Shown here: one piece after another, positions 1 to 8,066 of the stretch
Position numbering within the stretch: position 1 is the stretch's first letter
How the letters are laid out: every line of letters starts with the position of its first letter
NCBI GenBank assembly: GCA_023228725.1
Contig: JALOAQ010000002.1
Span: 1-52,434 of the forward strand
Source: Bacteroidales bacterium
GTDB lineage: Bacteria > Bacteroidota > Bacteroidia > Bacteroidales > ML635J-15
DNA length: 52,434 nt
Reading direction: 5' to 3'
Notes under the pieces: model-generated
Database searches by the model: none
What the model saw: the letters and a program-made list of their open reading frames with translations, nothing else
Told to the model about the DNA's origin: nothing
Made by a program: the position numbers and the translations under genes

Positions 1-29
1 GAAAATTCTAATCAAGAAAATGTGTTTTA

Positions 30-1280
30 ATGAAAAAACTTATTGTTTATTTATTGTTTTTTAATTTATCTGTTTTAATTTTTGCTCAAAATTATGAGAA
101 AGATATTCTAAGCTTAGAAAATCGTTTACTTAAACTTAATATTGAAAAAGATAGTATTTTTAATTGTTTAGAAGATTTAAAATTAAAAGCTTTAAAATTT
201 GATTTGCTTGAAAATGGCTTACCTGAAATTTTAGATAATGAAGACTTAATTTGCCATTCAGCATATTGTTTGGTTTATGATGATAATCATAAAATGGCAA
301 AATGGACGGCTCATATTATTTCGCATGAGGTTGTAAATGGTGTGGTTTCTAGAACAAATGATTTTAGAGCAGATACTTTAATAAAAAATGGAACTGCAGA
401 AGAACTTGATTATTTTTTGAAATATATAGACGAAAACGGTAAGACGCAGTATGATGGTTTTGGTTATGACAGAGGACATTTAGCCCCTTCGGCTGACTTT
501 AGGTGGTCTGCAAAAGCTCTTTCAGAATCTTATTATTATTCAAATATGACACCTCAATTGCCGGAATTTAATCGTGAAATTTGGGCAGAAATTGAAGATT
601 TTTTAAGACAATATGTTTATGATAATCCTACAAAAGATTTATATCTTGTTACAGCTCCGGTGATTAAAGATGATTTGAAAAAGCAAGAAAGAAGTAAAAA
701 TAAAATTTCTATTCCTGAATATCATTATAAAATAGCCGTTGACTTAGAAGATAAAAAAGGAATAGCATTTTTAGTTCCTCAACAAAATCTAGGTTATCCT
801 ATTGAGTCTTATGTTGTTACAATTGATTCTATAGAAAATATTACAAATATTAATTTTTATCCAAAACTATCTGAACAAGATGAGAAATTAATAGAATCTG
901 TTTCGGATATTAAAAAATGGCGTTCGGGTAGAGATAAAAATGATGTTGCACCTTTAGATATAAGAACTCTACCAAAAAACTCTCATAATACTGTTAATGC
1001 AAGACAATTTTACGAATATCCTAAAGAAGTTAATATTTGTGGCACAGTTGTTAGTACTCATAAGTCTAAAAATGGACATGTTTTTATAAATTTAGATAAA
1101 AGCTTTCCTAATCAGGTATTTACTGCTACAATTTGGAAGTCAAATACTATTAATTTTTCATATGAGCCAGAAAAGTTTTTGTTAAATAAAAAGGTTTGCA
1201 TAAAAGGAAAAGTTAAAGATTATCAAGGAACGCCTTCTACTTATCCTAAAAACGAAAAGGCTATAAAAATTTTGGACTAG
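30..1280 (+). CDS. Secreted DNA/RNA non-specific endonuclease with C-terminal OB-like domain
   Basis: A 416-residue protein with a clear signal peptide (residues 1-20, lysines then a hydrophobic stretch ending FAQ). The DRGHLAP motif of the NUC1/Serratia-nuclease family is at 147-153 (catalytic His150), followed by SNMTPQ at 171-176, which carries the metal-binding Asn, and NREIW at 181-185. The family cleaves single- and double-stranded DNA and RNA with Mg2+. A short coiled segment (25-58) precedes the nuclease. After about residue 330 there is an extra domain resembling the small OB-fold found on bacterial nuclease-like proteins (pattern CGTVVSTHKSKNG...), perhaps for binding nucleic acid. 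It is likely periplasmic or secreted and used for nutrient scavenging. No immunity gene is adjacent, so a toxin role is not supported. The next gene is convergent, with 13 bp between the stops. Confidence 0.9.
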   Translation: MKKLIVYLLFFNLSVLIFAQNYEKDILSLENRLLKLNIEKDSIFNCLEDLKLKALKFDLLENGLPEILDNEDLICHSAYCLVYDDNHKMAKWTAHIISHEVVNGVVSRTNDFRADTLIKNGTAEELDYFLKYIDENGKTQYDGFGYDRGHLAPSADFRWSAKALSESYYYSNMTPQLPEFNREIWAEIEDFLRQYVYDNPTKDLYLVTAPVIKDDLKKQERSKNKISIPEYHYKIAVDLEDKKGIAFLVPQQNLGYPIESYVVTIDSIENITNINFYPKLSEQDEKLIESVSDIKKWRSGRDKNDVAPLDIRTLPKNSHNTVNARQFYEYPKEVNICGTVVSTHKSKNGHVFINLDKSFPNQVFTATIWKSNTINFSYEPEKFLLNKKVCIKGKVKDYQGTPSTYPKNEKAIKILD

Positions 1281-1293
1281 TTTTATTTTTTCA

Positions 1294-3126
1294 CTATATA
1301 GAGTCTAAGTAATCGTTTAGATTTCTATATTTTTCAAATTTCATTTTTTTTCTAATTCTATAAAGTCTTTTATATACTCCGTCTGTTGTAATATTAGTTA
1401 ATTGAGCAATATCTTTAGGGCTTAAATTTATTTTCATATAAATTAAGAACTTTAAATCTGATTTTGTAAGTTTAGGAAAGTTTAATTGTAGGTTTGTAAC
1501 AAAGCTTGAATTAATTTTTTCAAAATTAAGTTTTAATTGCTCCCAGTCATCATCAAGTTTTAGGTTTGCTTCTAAAATTTGCGTTATTTGAGAATAGTTT
1601 GCTTTTTCCTGTGGAGTTTTGGCATCTGTTTTATTCAAAAAATCTGAAATTTCGCTCAAAGTTCTGTTTTTATTTAAAACCTGCATAGTGCTTGCAAGCA
1701 ATTCTTTTTTGTTATGTTCTAATTCTGCGTGTAATTTGGCTCTATGCAATTCGTTAAACTTTTGTTCAGTCAGCAGTTGGTTTTCAATTAACTCACGCTT
1801 AGTTTTTTCTTGTTCTTGTTTAAACTTATTAAATATTTGTTCTTGTTCTAAAAGCTCTTCATTAGATTTTAAGAGTTTTGATTTTACTCTAAAAAAATAA
1901 AATAAAAGTGAGCTTATTATTATTAGGGCGATAATAATAATAATTAAAAATTGGTTAAAATTTTTCTTTATTTTAGCTTCATTTTGTAATATTTTAATTT
2001 GATTATCTTTTTTTTCTGTGTTGTAAATTAAACTCATTTCTGCAATAATGCTTTTTGTGTTTTCATCAATAATCGAATCTCTATATTGAATATATTGATT
2101 ATAAAATAGATATGCATTTTCATAATCTTGGGTAGATAAATAATATTCAGAAATTTGCAAAAAAGCTTGAGCTTGTTCCGCAATGTTTCCAATTTGTTGG
2201 CGGTATTCTAAACTTTGATTTAATAATTTTATTGCTGCATCGTAATCATTATTATTAAGATACCATTTTGCTTGCTCAGCATAAACACTTGCAATTCCTT
2301 GAATATTATTGTTTTGTGAAAATAACAATAAAGCAGAATCTAAACATATTTTAGCTTTTTCTGAATTTTTTATTTCATTGTAATAAGTTCCTGCATTATA
2401 ATATGCCGTAGCTGCTTCGGTTAGTTGATTTAAGTTTAAGGAAATACTAATAGATTTATAAATATAAGAAATAGCCTTAGAGTAGTTTTGGTAAGTAAAA
2501 GCTAAACTTGCCAAATTATTATAAACATTGGCTTGTCCTGTTAAATTATTTATTTCAATAAATAAATTCAAAGCTTTTTGATAATAATTTTCGGCCTCTT
2601 TTTTTTGTTCTAACAAATCAGAAATTACGCCTAAATTATTATATATTTCGGCTTGCCCTTTTTTAGAATTTGTTGTTTCGTAAATTTTAAGAGCTTGAAA
2701 AAAATACTCAACAGCTTGGTTATATTGGCTTAAATGCTGATATGCAAGCCCAAGTCTGTTTAAAGCGGCTGCAATTTCATCTTTATTATCTGTTTTAAGA
2801 ATATTTTGATATGAAAGTTCGTAATAATAAAGTGCGGAGTCTAAAATTCCCGTAAATAAATGCGAGTTTGCCAAATTTACATAAGCATTTGAAACTATTA
2901 AAAAATCATTATTTTCTAATCCTATTATTTTGGCAGAATCTGCGTAAAGTCTTGATTTGGCAATATTAAAATCTAAATAATAATCTGAAAGCTTATTATA
3001 TATTTCAGCTTTATAAGTTTTTGTTTTAGCCGTTTTTAAACAATTTTCCAAGCTATCTAATTGAGCATTAGCAAATAAGCTAAATACAAGAAGAAACAGG
3101 AAAATAATATTTTTTAATTTTATCAA
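1294..3126 (-). CDS. TPR-repeat sensor with transmembrane segment and C-terminal LuxR-like HTH
   Basis: A 610-residue protein starting at a TTG codon; no earlier ATG exists and the signal peptide (to about residue 22, ending ANAQ) begins right there, so TTG is the likely start. Residues about 30-360 are a run of tetratricopeptide repeats. One transmembrane helix lies at about 394-414, then a coiled coil (about 420-500). The C-terminal 60 residues resemble a LuxR/GerE helix-turn-helix (LSPKDIAQLTNITTDGVYKR...). Bacteroidota have many such membrane-anchored TPR-HTH proteins. They are presumed to couple periplasmic protein-protein sensing to cytoplasmic DNA binding, though their targets are usually unknown. 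A TATATTTG -7 box lies just upstream on the minus strand. No kinase or receiver domain is seen. Confidence 0.85.
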   Translation of the reverse strand: MIKLKNIIFLFLLVFSLFANAQLDSLENCLKTAKTKTYKAEIYNKLSDYYLDFNIAKSRLYADSAKIIGLENNDFLIVSNAYVNLANSHLFTGILDSALYYYELSYQNILKTDNKDEIAAALNRLGLAYQHLSQYNQAVEYFFQALKIYETTNSKKGQAEIYNNLGVISDLLEQKKEAENYYQKALNLFIEINNLTGQANVYNNLASLAFTYQNYSKAISYIYKSISISLNLNQLTEAATAYYNAGTYYNEIKNSEKAKICLDSALLLFSQNNNIQGIASVYAEQAKWYLNNNDYDAAIKLLNQSLEYRQQIGNIAEQAQAFLQISEYYLSTQDYENAYLFYNQYIQYRDSIIDENTKSIIAEMSLIYNTEKKDNQIKILQNEAKIKKNFNQFLIIIIIALIIISSLLFYFFRVKSKLLKSNEELLEQEQIFNKFKQEQEKTKRELIENQLLTEQKFNELHRAKLHAELEHNKKELLASTMQVLNKNRTLSEISDFLNKTDAKTPQEKANYSQITQILEANLKLDDDWEQLKLNFEKINSSFVTNLQLNFPKLTKSDLKFLIYMKINLSPKDIAQLTNITTDGVYKRLYRIRKKMKFEKYRNLNDYLDSI

Positions 3127-3144
3127 GCTTTAAACTTTAAAAAT

Positions 3145-3152
3145 CAAATATA
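3145..3152 (-). promoter_or_regulatory. Bacteroidota -7 promoter box (TATATTTG) for the TPR-HTH gene
   Basis: On the minus strand the sequence reads TATATTTG, a perfect match to the Bacteroidota -7 consensus TAnnTTTG. It lies 18 nt before the TTG start of the TPR-HTH gene, which supports that start. Transcription was not observed. Confidence 0.5.
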
Positions 3153-3217
3153 ATTGTTTTTTTAAAAATTACGTAAAATAAAAAAACAAAAACACTTTTT
3201 ATTTAAAAATATATATT

Positions 3218-3225
3218 TATCTTTG
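3218..3225 (+). promoter_or_regulatory. -7 promoter box (TATCTTTG) for tRNA-Leu
   Basis: TATCTTTG matches TAnnTTTG exactly and ends 12 nt before the first base of the mature tRNA, the expected spacing for a tRNA promoter. Confidence 0.65.
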
Positions 3226-3237
3226 CAGCTCAATTTT

Positions 3238-3319
3238 GCGGATGTGGCGAAATTGGTAGACGCGCTAGACTTAGGATCTAGTGCCGCAAGGCGTGGGGGT
3301 TCGAGTCCCTTCATCCGCA
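3238..3319 (+). tRNA. tRNA-Leu (anticodon UAG)
   Basis: An 82-nt class II tRNA. The acceptor stem GCGGATG pairs with CATCCGC at 3312-3318, and A3319 is the discriminator. The anticodon arm CTAGA-CTTAGGA-TCTAG gives anticodon TAG, which reads CUA and related leucine codons. A variable arm (GTGCCGCAAGGCGT region) and a T-arm with TTCGAGTCC are present. The 3' CCA is not encoded, so it must be added after transcription. Confidence 0.97.
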
Positions 3320-3323
3320 CAAC

Positions 3324-3364
3324 AACCGCATGAGTTTCAAACTAAGAAACAAATGCGGTTTTTT
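3324..3364 (+). terminator. Rho-independent terminator after tRNA-Leu
   Basis: AACCGCAT (3324-3331) pairs perfectly with ATGCGGTT (3353-3360), with a second inner stem GTTTC/GAAAC, and is followed by a T run. It separates the tRNA from the trigger factor gene 40 bp further on. Confidence 0.8.
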
Positions 3365-3404
3365 AACATTTTAAAAATTATAATTAAAATAAAAACTAAA
3401 CTTA

Positions 3405-4751
3405 ATGGAAGTTGTAAAAAATCAAATTGACGAGCTAAACGCAACTTTAACTGTAAATGTTGCTAATTCTGATGTGGAAGAAAACGTTGAAAAAACCCTT
3501 AAAGAATATCGCCGTAAAGCTAATGTACCAGGATTTAGACCAGGTAATGTGCCAATTGGACTAATTAAAAAAATGTACGGTACTGCTGTTAGAGTTGATG
3601 AATTAAATAAAACTGTTTCAAAAGCTATTACAGATTATATTACAGAAAATAAACTAAATATTCTTGGCGACCCTCTTCCTAGCGAGAGTCAAGAGCAAAT
3701 AGATTTAGAAAAGAATGATAGTTTTAGTTTTATTTTTGACATTGCTTTAGCACCTGAGTTTGAAGTTAAGCTTAGTAAAGAAGATAAGCTAACTAAATAT
3801 TTGATTAATATTGATGATAAAATGTTGGAGGACGGAGTTGAGCAAAATAAACAAAGATTTGGAGGTTTTGAAAATATAGAAAAATCAACCGAAGAATCTA
3901 TGCTAACTGTTGATATGACTGAGCTTACTCCTGAGGGAGAACTTAAAGAAAATGGATTAGAATTATTCGACTCTTCAATTTCTTTAAAAGTTATAAAAGA
4001 TGAAAATATTAAAAAAGAACTTGTTGGCTTAGAAATAAATACTATTAAAGACATTGATTTAAAACTTGCTTACCCAAATGATACAGAGCTTTCATCTTTA
4101 TTAGGTGTTTCAAAAGAAGATTTAGACAAGTTAAGCAATTTATTTAGAATTACTATAAAGCTTATAAAAGAATATAGAGCAGCTGAGTTAAATCAAGAAT
4201 TATTTGATAAGGTTTTTGGTGAAAATGCAGTAAGTAGTGAAGCTGAATTTGTTGAAAAAATAAAAGAAGAAATGCAGTCGGCTTATTTGCGTGAAACTAA
4301 GTATAAATTATTTTTAGATGCAAAAGAGGCTGTAATTAAAAAAACAAACATGACTTTGCCTGAGGCTTTTTTAGAAAGATGGATTAAAGTTTCAAATAAA
4401 GAACTTACAGAAGAACAAATTAAAAACGAGTTCCCAAGATTTATTGAAGATTTAAAATGGACGCTAATTAAAACCAATATTGCGAAAACTAATGAGTTTA
4501 AAGTTAATGATGAGGACTTGGAAAATGTAGCAAAAGAGCAATTGAGAGCACAGTTTGTTCAATATGGAATGTCTAATATCCCTGAAGATATTTTAGATAA
4601 ATACGCAAAAGAAAGCTTACAGAATAAAGAAGAGCTAAACAAGTTTTATGAAAGAGCTATTGAAGACAAGGTTGTTGATTTTATAATAGATGAATTTGAA
4701 CTTGAAGAAAAAGAAATCAGCCTTGATGAGTTTTATAAACTTTTTAATTAA
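3405..4751 (+). CDS. tig: Trigger factor (ribosome-associated peptidyl-prolyl isomerase/chaperone)
   Basis: A 448-residue trigger factor. The N-terminal ribosome-binding domain is recognisable, with the signature loop around residues 42-50 (VPGFRPGNVP, the family GFRxGxxP motif). A degenerate PPIase-like middle domain follows, and a long helical C-terminal arm domain rich in Glu and Lys. Trigger factor docks at the ribosomal exit tunnel and shelters nascent chains. The length is typical of Bacteroidota. The middle domain is divergent, as is common in this phylum, so isomerase activity is uncertain. The gene sits alone after the tRNA terminator. The next gene is convergent, with its stop 50 bp away. 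Confidence 0.93.
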   Translation: MEVVKNQIDELNATLTVNVANSDVEENVEKTLKEYRRKANVPGFRPGNVPIGLIKKMYGTAVRVDELNKTVSKAITDYITENKLNILGDPLPSESQEQIDLEKNDSFSFIFDIALAPEFEVKLSKEDKLTKYLINIDDKMLEDGVEQNKQRFGGFENIEKSTEESMLTVDMTELTPEGELKENGLELFDSSISLKVIKDENIKKELVGLEINTIKDIDLKLAYPNDTELSSLLGVSKEDLDKLSNLFRITIKLIKEYRAAELNQELFDKVFGENAVSSEAEFVEKIKEEMQSAYLRETKYKLFLDAKEAVIKKTNMTLPEAFLERWIKVSNKELTEEQIKNEFPRFIEDLKWTLIKTNIAKTNEFKVNDEDLENVAKEQLRAQFVQYGMSNIPEDILDKYAKESLQNKEELNKFYERAIEDKVVDFIIDEFELEEKEISLDEFYKLFN

Positions 4752-4800
4752 TAGTATTATTACAAGTTTAGAAGATTAAAAAATCTACTTTACTAATATT

Positions 4801-5970
4801 TTATTTTAAGTTTTCGAAACCATTTTCTATTTCAAAACTTACTCTTTTAAAAACTTCTTCAAAGCTACCCATTCCATCAATTTTTACTACTCCGTGTAGC
4901 TCGTTGTATTTTTCTATAACTGGAACAGTTTTGGTTTCGTGGTCTTGTAGTCTTTGAACAATTTTAGCAGTACTTGAATCATATGGCATACATTCTTCTG
5001 TTTTACTTCTTTCGTCTAATCTTTTTATTAATTCAAGAGTTGGCACTTCTATTTCAATAATTTTAGAAATAGCTGAGCCATGTTTTTTTAACAAACCGTC
5101 TAAAATATATGACTGAACAAGAGTTCGTGGAAAACCTTTAAAAATAAATCCTTTTACATCTTTTGAGTTTTCAATTTTCTTTTCAATTAGAGGAACAACT
5201 ATATCATCCGGAATTAATTTACCATTATCAAATAATTCTTTAATTTGTTTACCAATTTCAGTATTTTTAGAAATTTCTTCTTGTAACATAGGACCTGTGG
5301 CAACATATTCTAAACCGTATTTTTTAGCAATTGCTCTACCTTGCGAACCTCTTCCTGAACCTGGATAGCCAAACAAAACGATATTTAGTAAACGTTTACT
5401 TAGTTCTTTTTTGATAATAGATTTTACATTTTTTTGCACATTTTCAACAGATTGTGTGCCGTCAATTTCTGTAAAAACTCCTTTTTCTTCGTAAAATTTT
5501 ATTACTGGTAAAGTTTTATCATTATACTCTTTTAAACGGTTTTTAATTACCGTTTCATTATCATCTGAGCGTCCTGAGCTTTGCCCTCTTTTAAGTAAAC
5601 GCTCGACAGAAACTTTTTCCGGAACTTTTAAACTTATCAGGCAATTTAGCGAAGTATTTAATTTAATCATTAAACCTTCTAGTATGTAAGCTTGAATATA
5701 TGTACGAGGAAAACCGTCAAATAAAAAACCGTTTGCATCCGGATTTTCGGTAATAGTTTTTTCAATAATTTGAACAATAATTTCGTCTGATACTAAACCG
5801 CCAGCGGAAATAATGCTTTGAGCTTCTAAACCTAATTTAGTTTTATTTTTAATTTCTTGGCGTAATAAATCACCTGTAGAAATATAAAATAAGTTGTAAT
5901 CATTGATTAAAGTTTCTGATTGAGTGCCTTTCCCAGCTCCGGGAGGTCCAAATAGAGCAATATTTAACAT
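4801..5970 (-). CDS. adk: Tandem double adenylate kinase, second domain degenerate
   Basis: A 389-residue protein made of two adenylate kinase units, about twice the usual length of roughly 190. The first unit (1-190) has an intact P-loop GPPGAGKGTQ (8-17), DGFPRT (85-90) and the lid signature RGQSSGRSDDNE (128-139), and should catalyse ATP + AMP to 2 ADP. The second unit (193-389) keeps the overall plan but has GYPGSGRGSQ (201-210), in which Arg207 replaces the Walker A lysine, and KGFPRT (278-283), in which Lys replaces Asp. It is therefore probably weak or inactive as a kinase and may be structural or regulatory. The reading frame is continuous, with a short linker at about 188-194. The cytosolic role is nucleotide energy balance. 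Confidence 0.92.
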   Translation of the reverse strand: MLNIALFGPPGAGKGTQSETLINDYNLFYISTGDLLRQEIKNKTKLGLEAQSIISAGGLVSDEIIVQIIEKTITENPDANGFLFDGFPRTYIQAYILEGLMIKLNTSLNCLISLKVPEKVSVERLLKRGQSSGRSDDNETVIKNRLKEYNDKTLPVIKFYEEKGVFTEIDGTQSVENVQKNVKSIIKKELSKRLLNIVLFGYPGSGRGSQGRAIAKKYGLEYVATGPMLQEEISKNTEIGKQIKELFDNGKLIPDDIVVPLIEKKIENSKDVKGFIFKGFPRTLVQSYILDGLLKKHGSAISKIIEIEVPTLELIKRLDERSKTEECMPYDSSTAKIVQRLQDHETKTVPVIEKYNELHGVVKIDGMGSFEEVFKRVSFEIENGFENLK

Positions 5971-6150
5971 AAAGATATATTTTTTGCAAGATAAATAAAA
6001 TATTTGATTTTTATGGAAAATATTATGAAGAAATAAAACAAAAGAAAATTTTATAAATTTGTTAAAAAAATTTGTTTTGTATTAAAAAAATATTTAATAT
6101 TGTAGTTTTAGAGCGAGAAAAATATTGTTTGTTTAAAAAATTAATGCATT

Positions 6151-7437
6151 ATGAATAGAATTAAATTATTTTTAGGAATTTTGTTTGTTAGTTCTTACTT
6201 TATTGGATTTTCTCAAAGTGTGGGTATTTCTGAAAATTTTATTACACCTTATGAATCCTCGATTTTAGAAGTACGTTCAGCAAATAAAGGGGTTTTAATA
6301 CCAAGAGTTGCTTTAACAGGAATTAGCGACCAAACTACTATTCTTAGTCCAACAAACTCTTTATTAGTTTATAACACCAATAGTGCAGGGATTACACCTA
6401 ATAATGTAACACCGGGTTATTATTATTGGAATACAACAGCTAATAAATGGATAAAAATGGGTTCAGGAATAGATGATGAATATTGGAAATTAACAGGAAA
6501 TGTGAATACAAACCCTGGTAGTCATTTTATAGGCACAACAGATTCTCATGCTTTAGTTTTTAAAACTAATAATGCGGAAAGAATGCGAATTACTCATGAC
6601 GGAAAAGTTGGCATAGGAACAGATTCTCCTTGGGGAGCATTGCAGTTATCAAATGGACGCTTTGTTATTGAAAATGAGGCTGATTATGTTGGACCCGGCT
6701 CAACTGCATATAAAGATAATGCTTGGGTGTATTTATCAAGTAAAAAAACACCTACGGCAAATCAAGGTGGAAATATTATTTTTTCGGCTATGCAAAACAA
6801 TTCAACGCCTGCTGATATATGTATGATAGAAGGAGTTAGAGAAAATGCAACTATCAATAATACCGCTTCAAAGCTTGTTTTTTATACTCGTCCAGCTTCA
6901 GCCTCATTTTTAAGAAGAATGATTATTGACTCAAAAGGGCATATTACTTTTAAACCTGAAAATGTCAGTAATAAAGATATAATAATAAATGATTTGGGTG
7001 TAGGAGGAGGTGGAAGTGAACCAACAATTGTGCCTTCAGCAAATAGTTATGGATTTTTAGGTACAGATGCTAGGGCTTGGTGGAGAGGATATGCTCAAAC
7101 ATTTGTGTCAACTTCTTCAAAAAAATGGAAAACAAATATTGAAAATATTCCGCTTGATGAAAAACATAATATGATTCAGGATTTTAAAAATCTAAATGTT
7201 GTGAGTTATAATCCTACTCGTGAAATTACTGATACTCTTGGAAATGTTTTAGATATAGAAATAATGCCTAAAACTTTTGGATTAATTTCTGAAGACAGTC
7301 CAAAATATATTGTTGATGAATCCGGAAACGGTATTAAATTATATGAGTATATCTCTTTATTAACAATTAGCTTACAAGAATCTCTAGATAGAATAAAAGA
7401 ATTAGAAGAAAAAGTTAAAAAATTAGAAAAAGAATAA
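6151..7437 (+). CDS. Secreted surface protein with C-terminal S74 endosialidase-chaperone (tail-fibre) domain
   Basis: A 428-residue protein with a signal peptide (to about residue 22, ending GFSQ). The N-terminal part (SILEVRSANKGVLIPR..., then a GYYYWNTTANKWIKM segment) is the pattern common in Bacteroidota surface proteins with tail-fibre-like repeats, and a RMRITHDGKVGIGT motif follows. The C-terminal about 110 residues resemble the intramolecular chaperone of endosialidase/phage tail spikes (peptidase S74). The self-cleavage dyad is present as S322-x4-K327. The domain ends in a coiled coil (LEEKVKKLEKE) that would trimerise. In bacteria these proteins are presumed to form trimeric surface fibres. 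No phage structural genes lie nearby, so it is not a prophage remnant. It is a single gene with 113 bp to the next start. Confidence 0.8.
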   Translation: MNRIKLFLGILFVSSYFIGFSQSVGISENFITPYESSILEVRSANKGVLIPRVALTGISDQTTILSPTNSLLVYNTNSAGITPNNVTPGYYYWNTTANKWIKMGSGIDDEYWKLTGNVNTNPGSHFIGTTDSHALVFKTNNAERMRITHDGKVGIGTDSPWGALQLSNGRFVIENEADYVGPGSTAYKDNAWVYLSSKKTPTANQGGNIIFSAMQNNSTPADICMIEGVRENATINNTASKLVFYTRPASASFLRRMIIDSKGHITFKPENVSNKDIIINDLGVGGGGSEPTIVPSANSYGFLGTDARAWWRGYAQTFVSTSSKKWKTNIENIPLDEKHNMIQDFKNLNVVSYNPTREITDTLGNVLDIEIMPKTFGLISEDSPKYIVDESGNGIKLYEYISLLTISLQESLDRIKELEEKVKKLEKE

Positions 7438-7529
7438 AAAACTATTAGTTTTAAGATTTTTAGCTATATAGTTAAACAGCCTCAACTTTTTTTCTTATTT
7501 TTGAATAAATACTAATTTATAAATTTTAA

Positions 7530-7537
7530 TAATTTTG
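7530..7537 (+). promoter_or_regulatory. -7 promoter box (TAATTTTG) for the phosphoesterase-folD pair
   Basis: TAATTTTG fits TAnnTTTG and lies 14 nt before the ATG at 7552. A second match, TATTTTTG, lies at 7496-7503 and could be an alternative. Confidence 0.45.
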
Positions 7538-7551
7538 CAAGAAATTATTTT

Positions 7552-8064
7552 ATGAAAATTGGTCTTATTTCTGATACCCATGGATATTTAGATAAGGAAA
7601 TTCTTGATTTTTTTGCTGAATGTGATGAAATTTGGCATGCAGGAGATATTGGCTCTGAGCAAGTTTTAGATGAATTAGAAAAATTTAAACCTACAAGAGC
7701 AGTTTGGGGAAATATTGATGATACCAAAATCAGAATTAGAACCAAAGAGTTTTTAAGTTTTAAATGCCAAGGTTTAAAAATATTGATGACTCATATTGGG
7801 GGTTATCCCGGAAAATATTCTCAAAATATCAAAGCTTTGTTATTAGAACTAAAACCTGATGTTTTTATTGCAGGTCATTCTCATATTTTAAAAGTGATTT
7901 ATGATAAAAATTTTAATCTTTTACACATTAATCCTGGGGCGGCAGGAAACAAAGGATGGCATAAATTTGTTACTGCTATAAGGTTTGATATTGAAAAAGA
8001 GGAAAATTTTAAAACACTTGATGAGAAAATTAAAAATATAGATATTTTTGAGAAAAAAACTTGA
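7552..8064 (+). CDS. YfcE/MJ0936-type metallophosphoesterase
   Basis: A 170-residue calcineurin-like phosphoesterase of the short YfcE/MJ0936 group. The metal ligands are all visible: SDTHG (7-11), HAGDIGS (about 40-46), WGNID (about 58-62), the THIGG histidine, and GHSH (about 122-125), followed by NPGAAG. Members hydrolyse phosphodiesters such as bis-pNPP or cyclic nucleotides with Mn2+ or Ni2+, but the physiological substrate is generally unknown. It is cytosolic, with no signal peptide. Its TGA stop is only 2 bp before the ATG of the folD-like gene, so the two are almost certainly co-transcribed. This TGA also shows that TGA is used as a stop in this genome. Confidence 0.9.
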   Translation: MKIGLISDTHGYLDKEILDFFAECDEIWHAGDIGSEQVLDELEKFKPTRAVWGNIDDTKIRIRTKEFLSFKCQGLKILMTHIGGYPGKYSQNIKALLLELKPDVFIAGHSHILKVIYDKNFNLLHINPGAAGNKGWHKFVTAIRFDIEKEENFKTLDEKIKNIDIFEKKT

Positions 8065-8066
8065 TT

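Noticed and set aside
30..1280. Secreted nuclease as an antibacterial toxin
   Set aside because: No immunity gene, secretion-effector marker or repeat-rich delivery domain is present. A scavenging nuclease is the simpler reading.
6151..7437. Prophage tail fibre
   Set aside because: A signal peptide is present and no capsid, tail or integrase genes are nearby.
8061..8066. TTG start for the folD-like gene
   Set aside because: It would overlap the stop of the preceding gene and add only two residues. The ATG at 8067 gives a natural 2-bp spacing.
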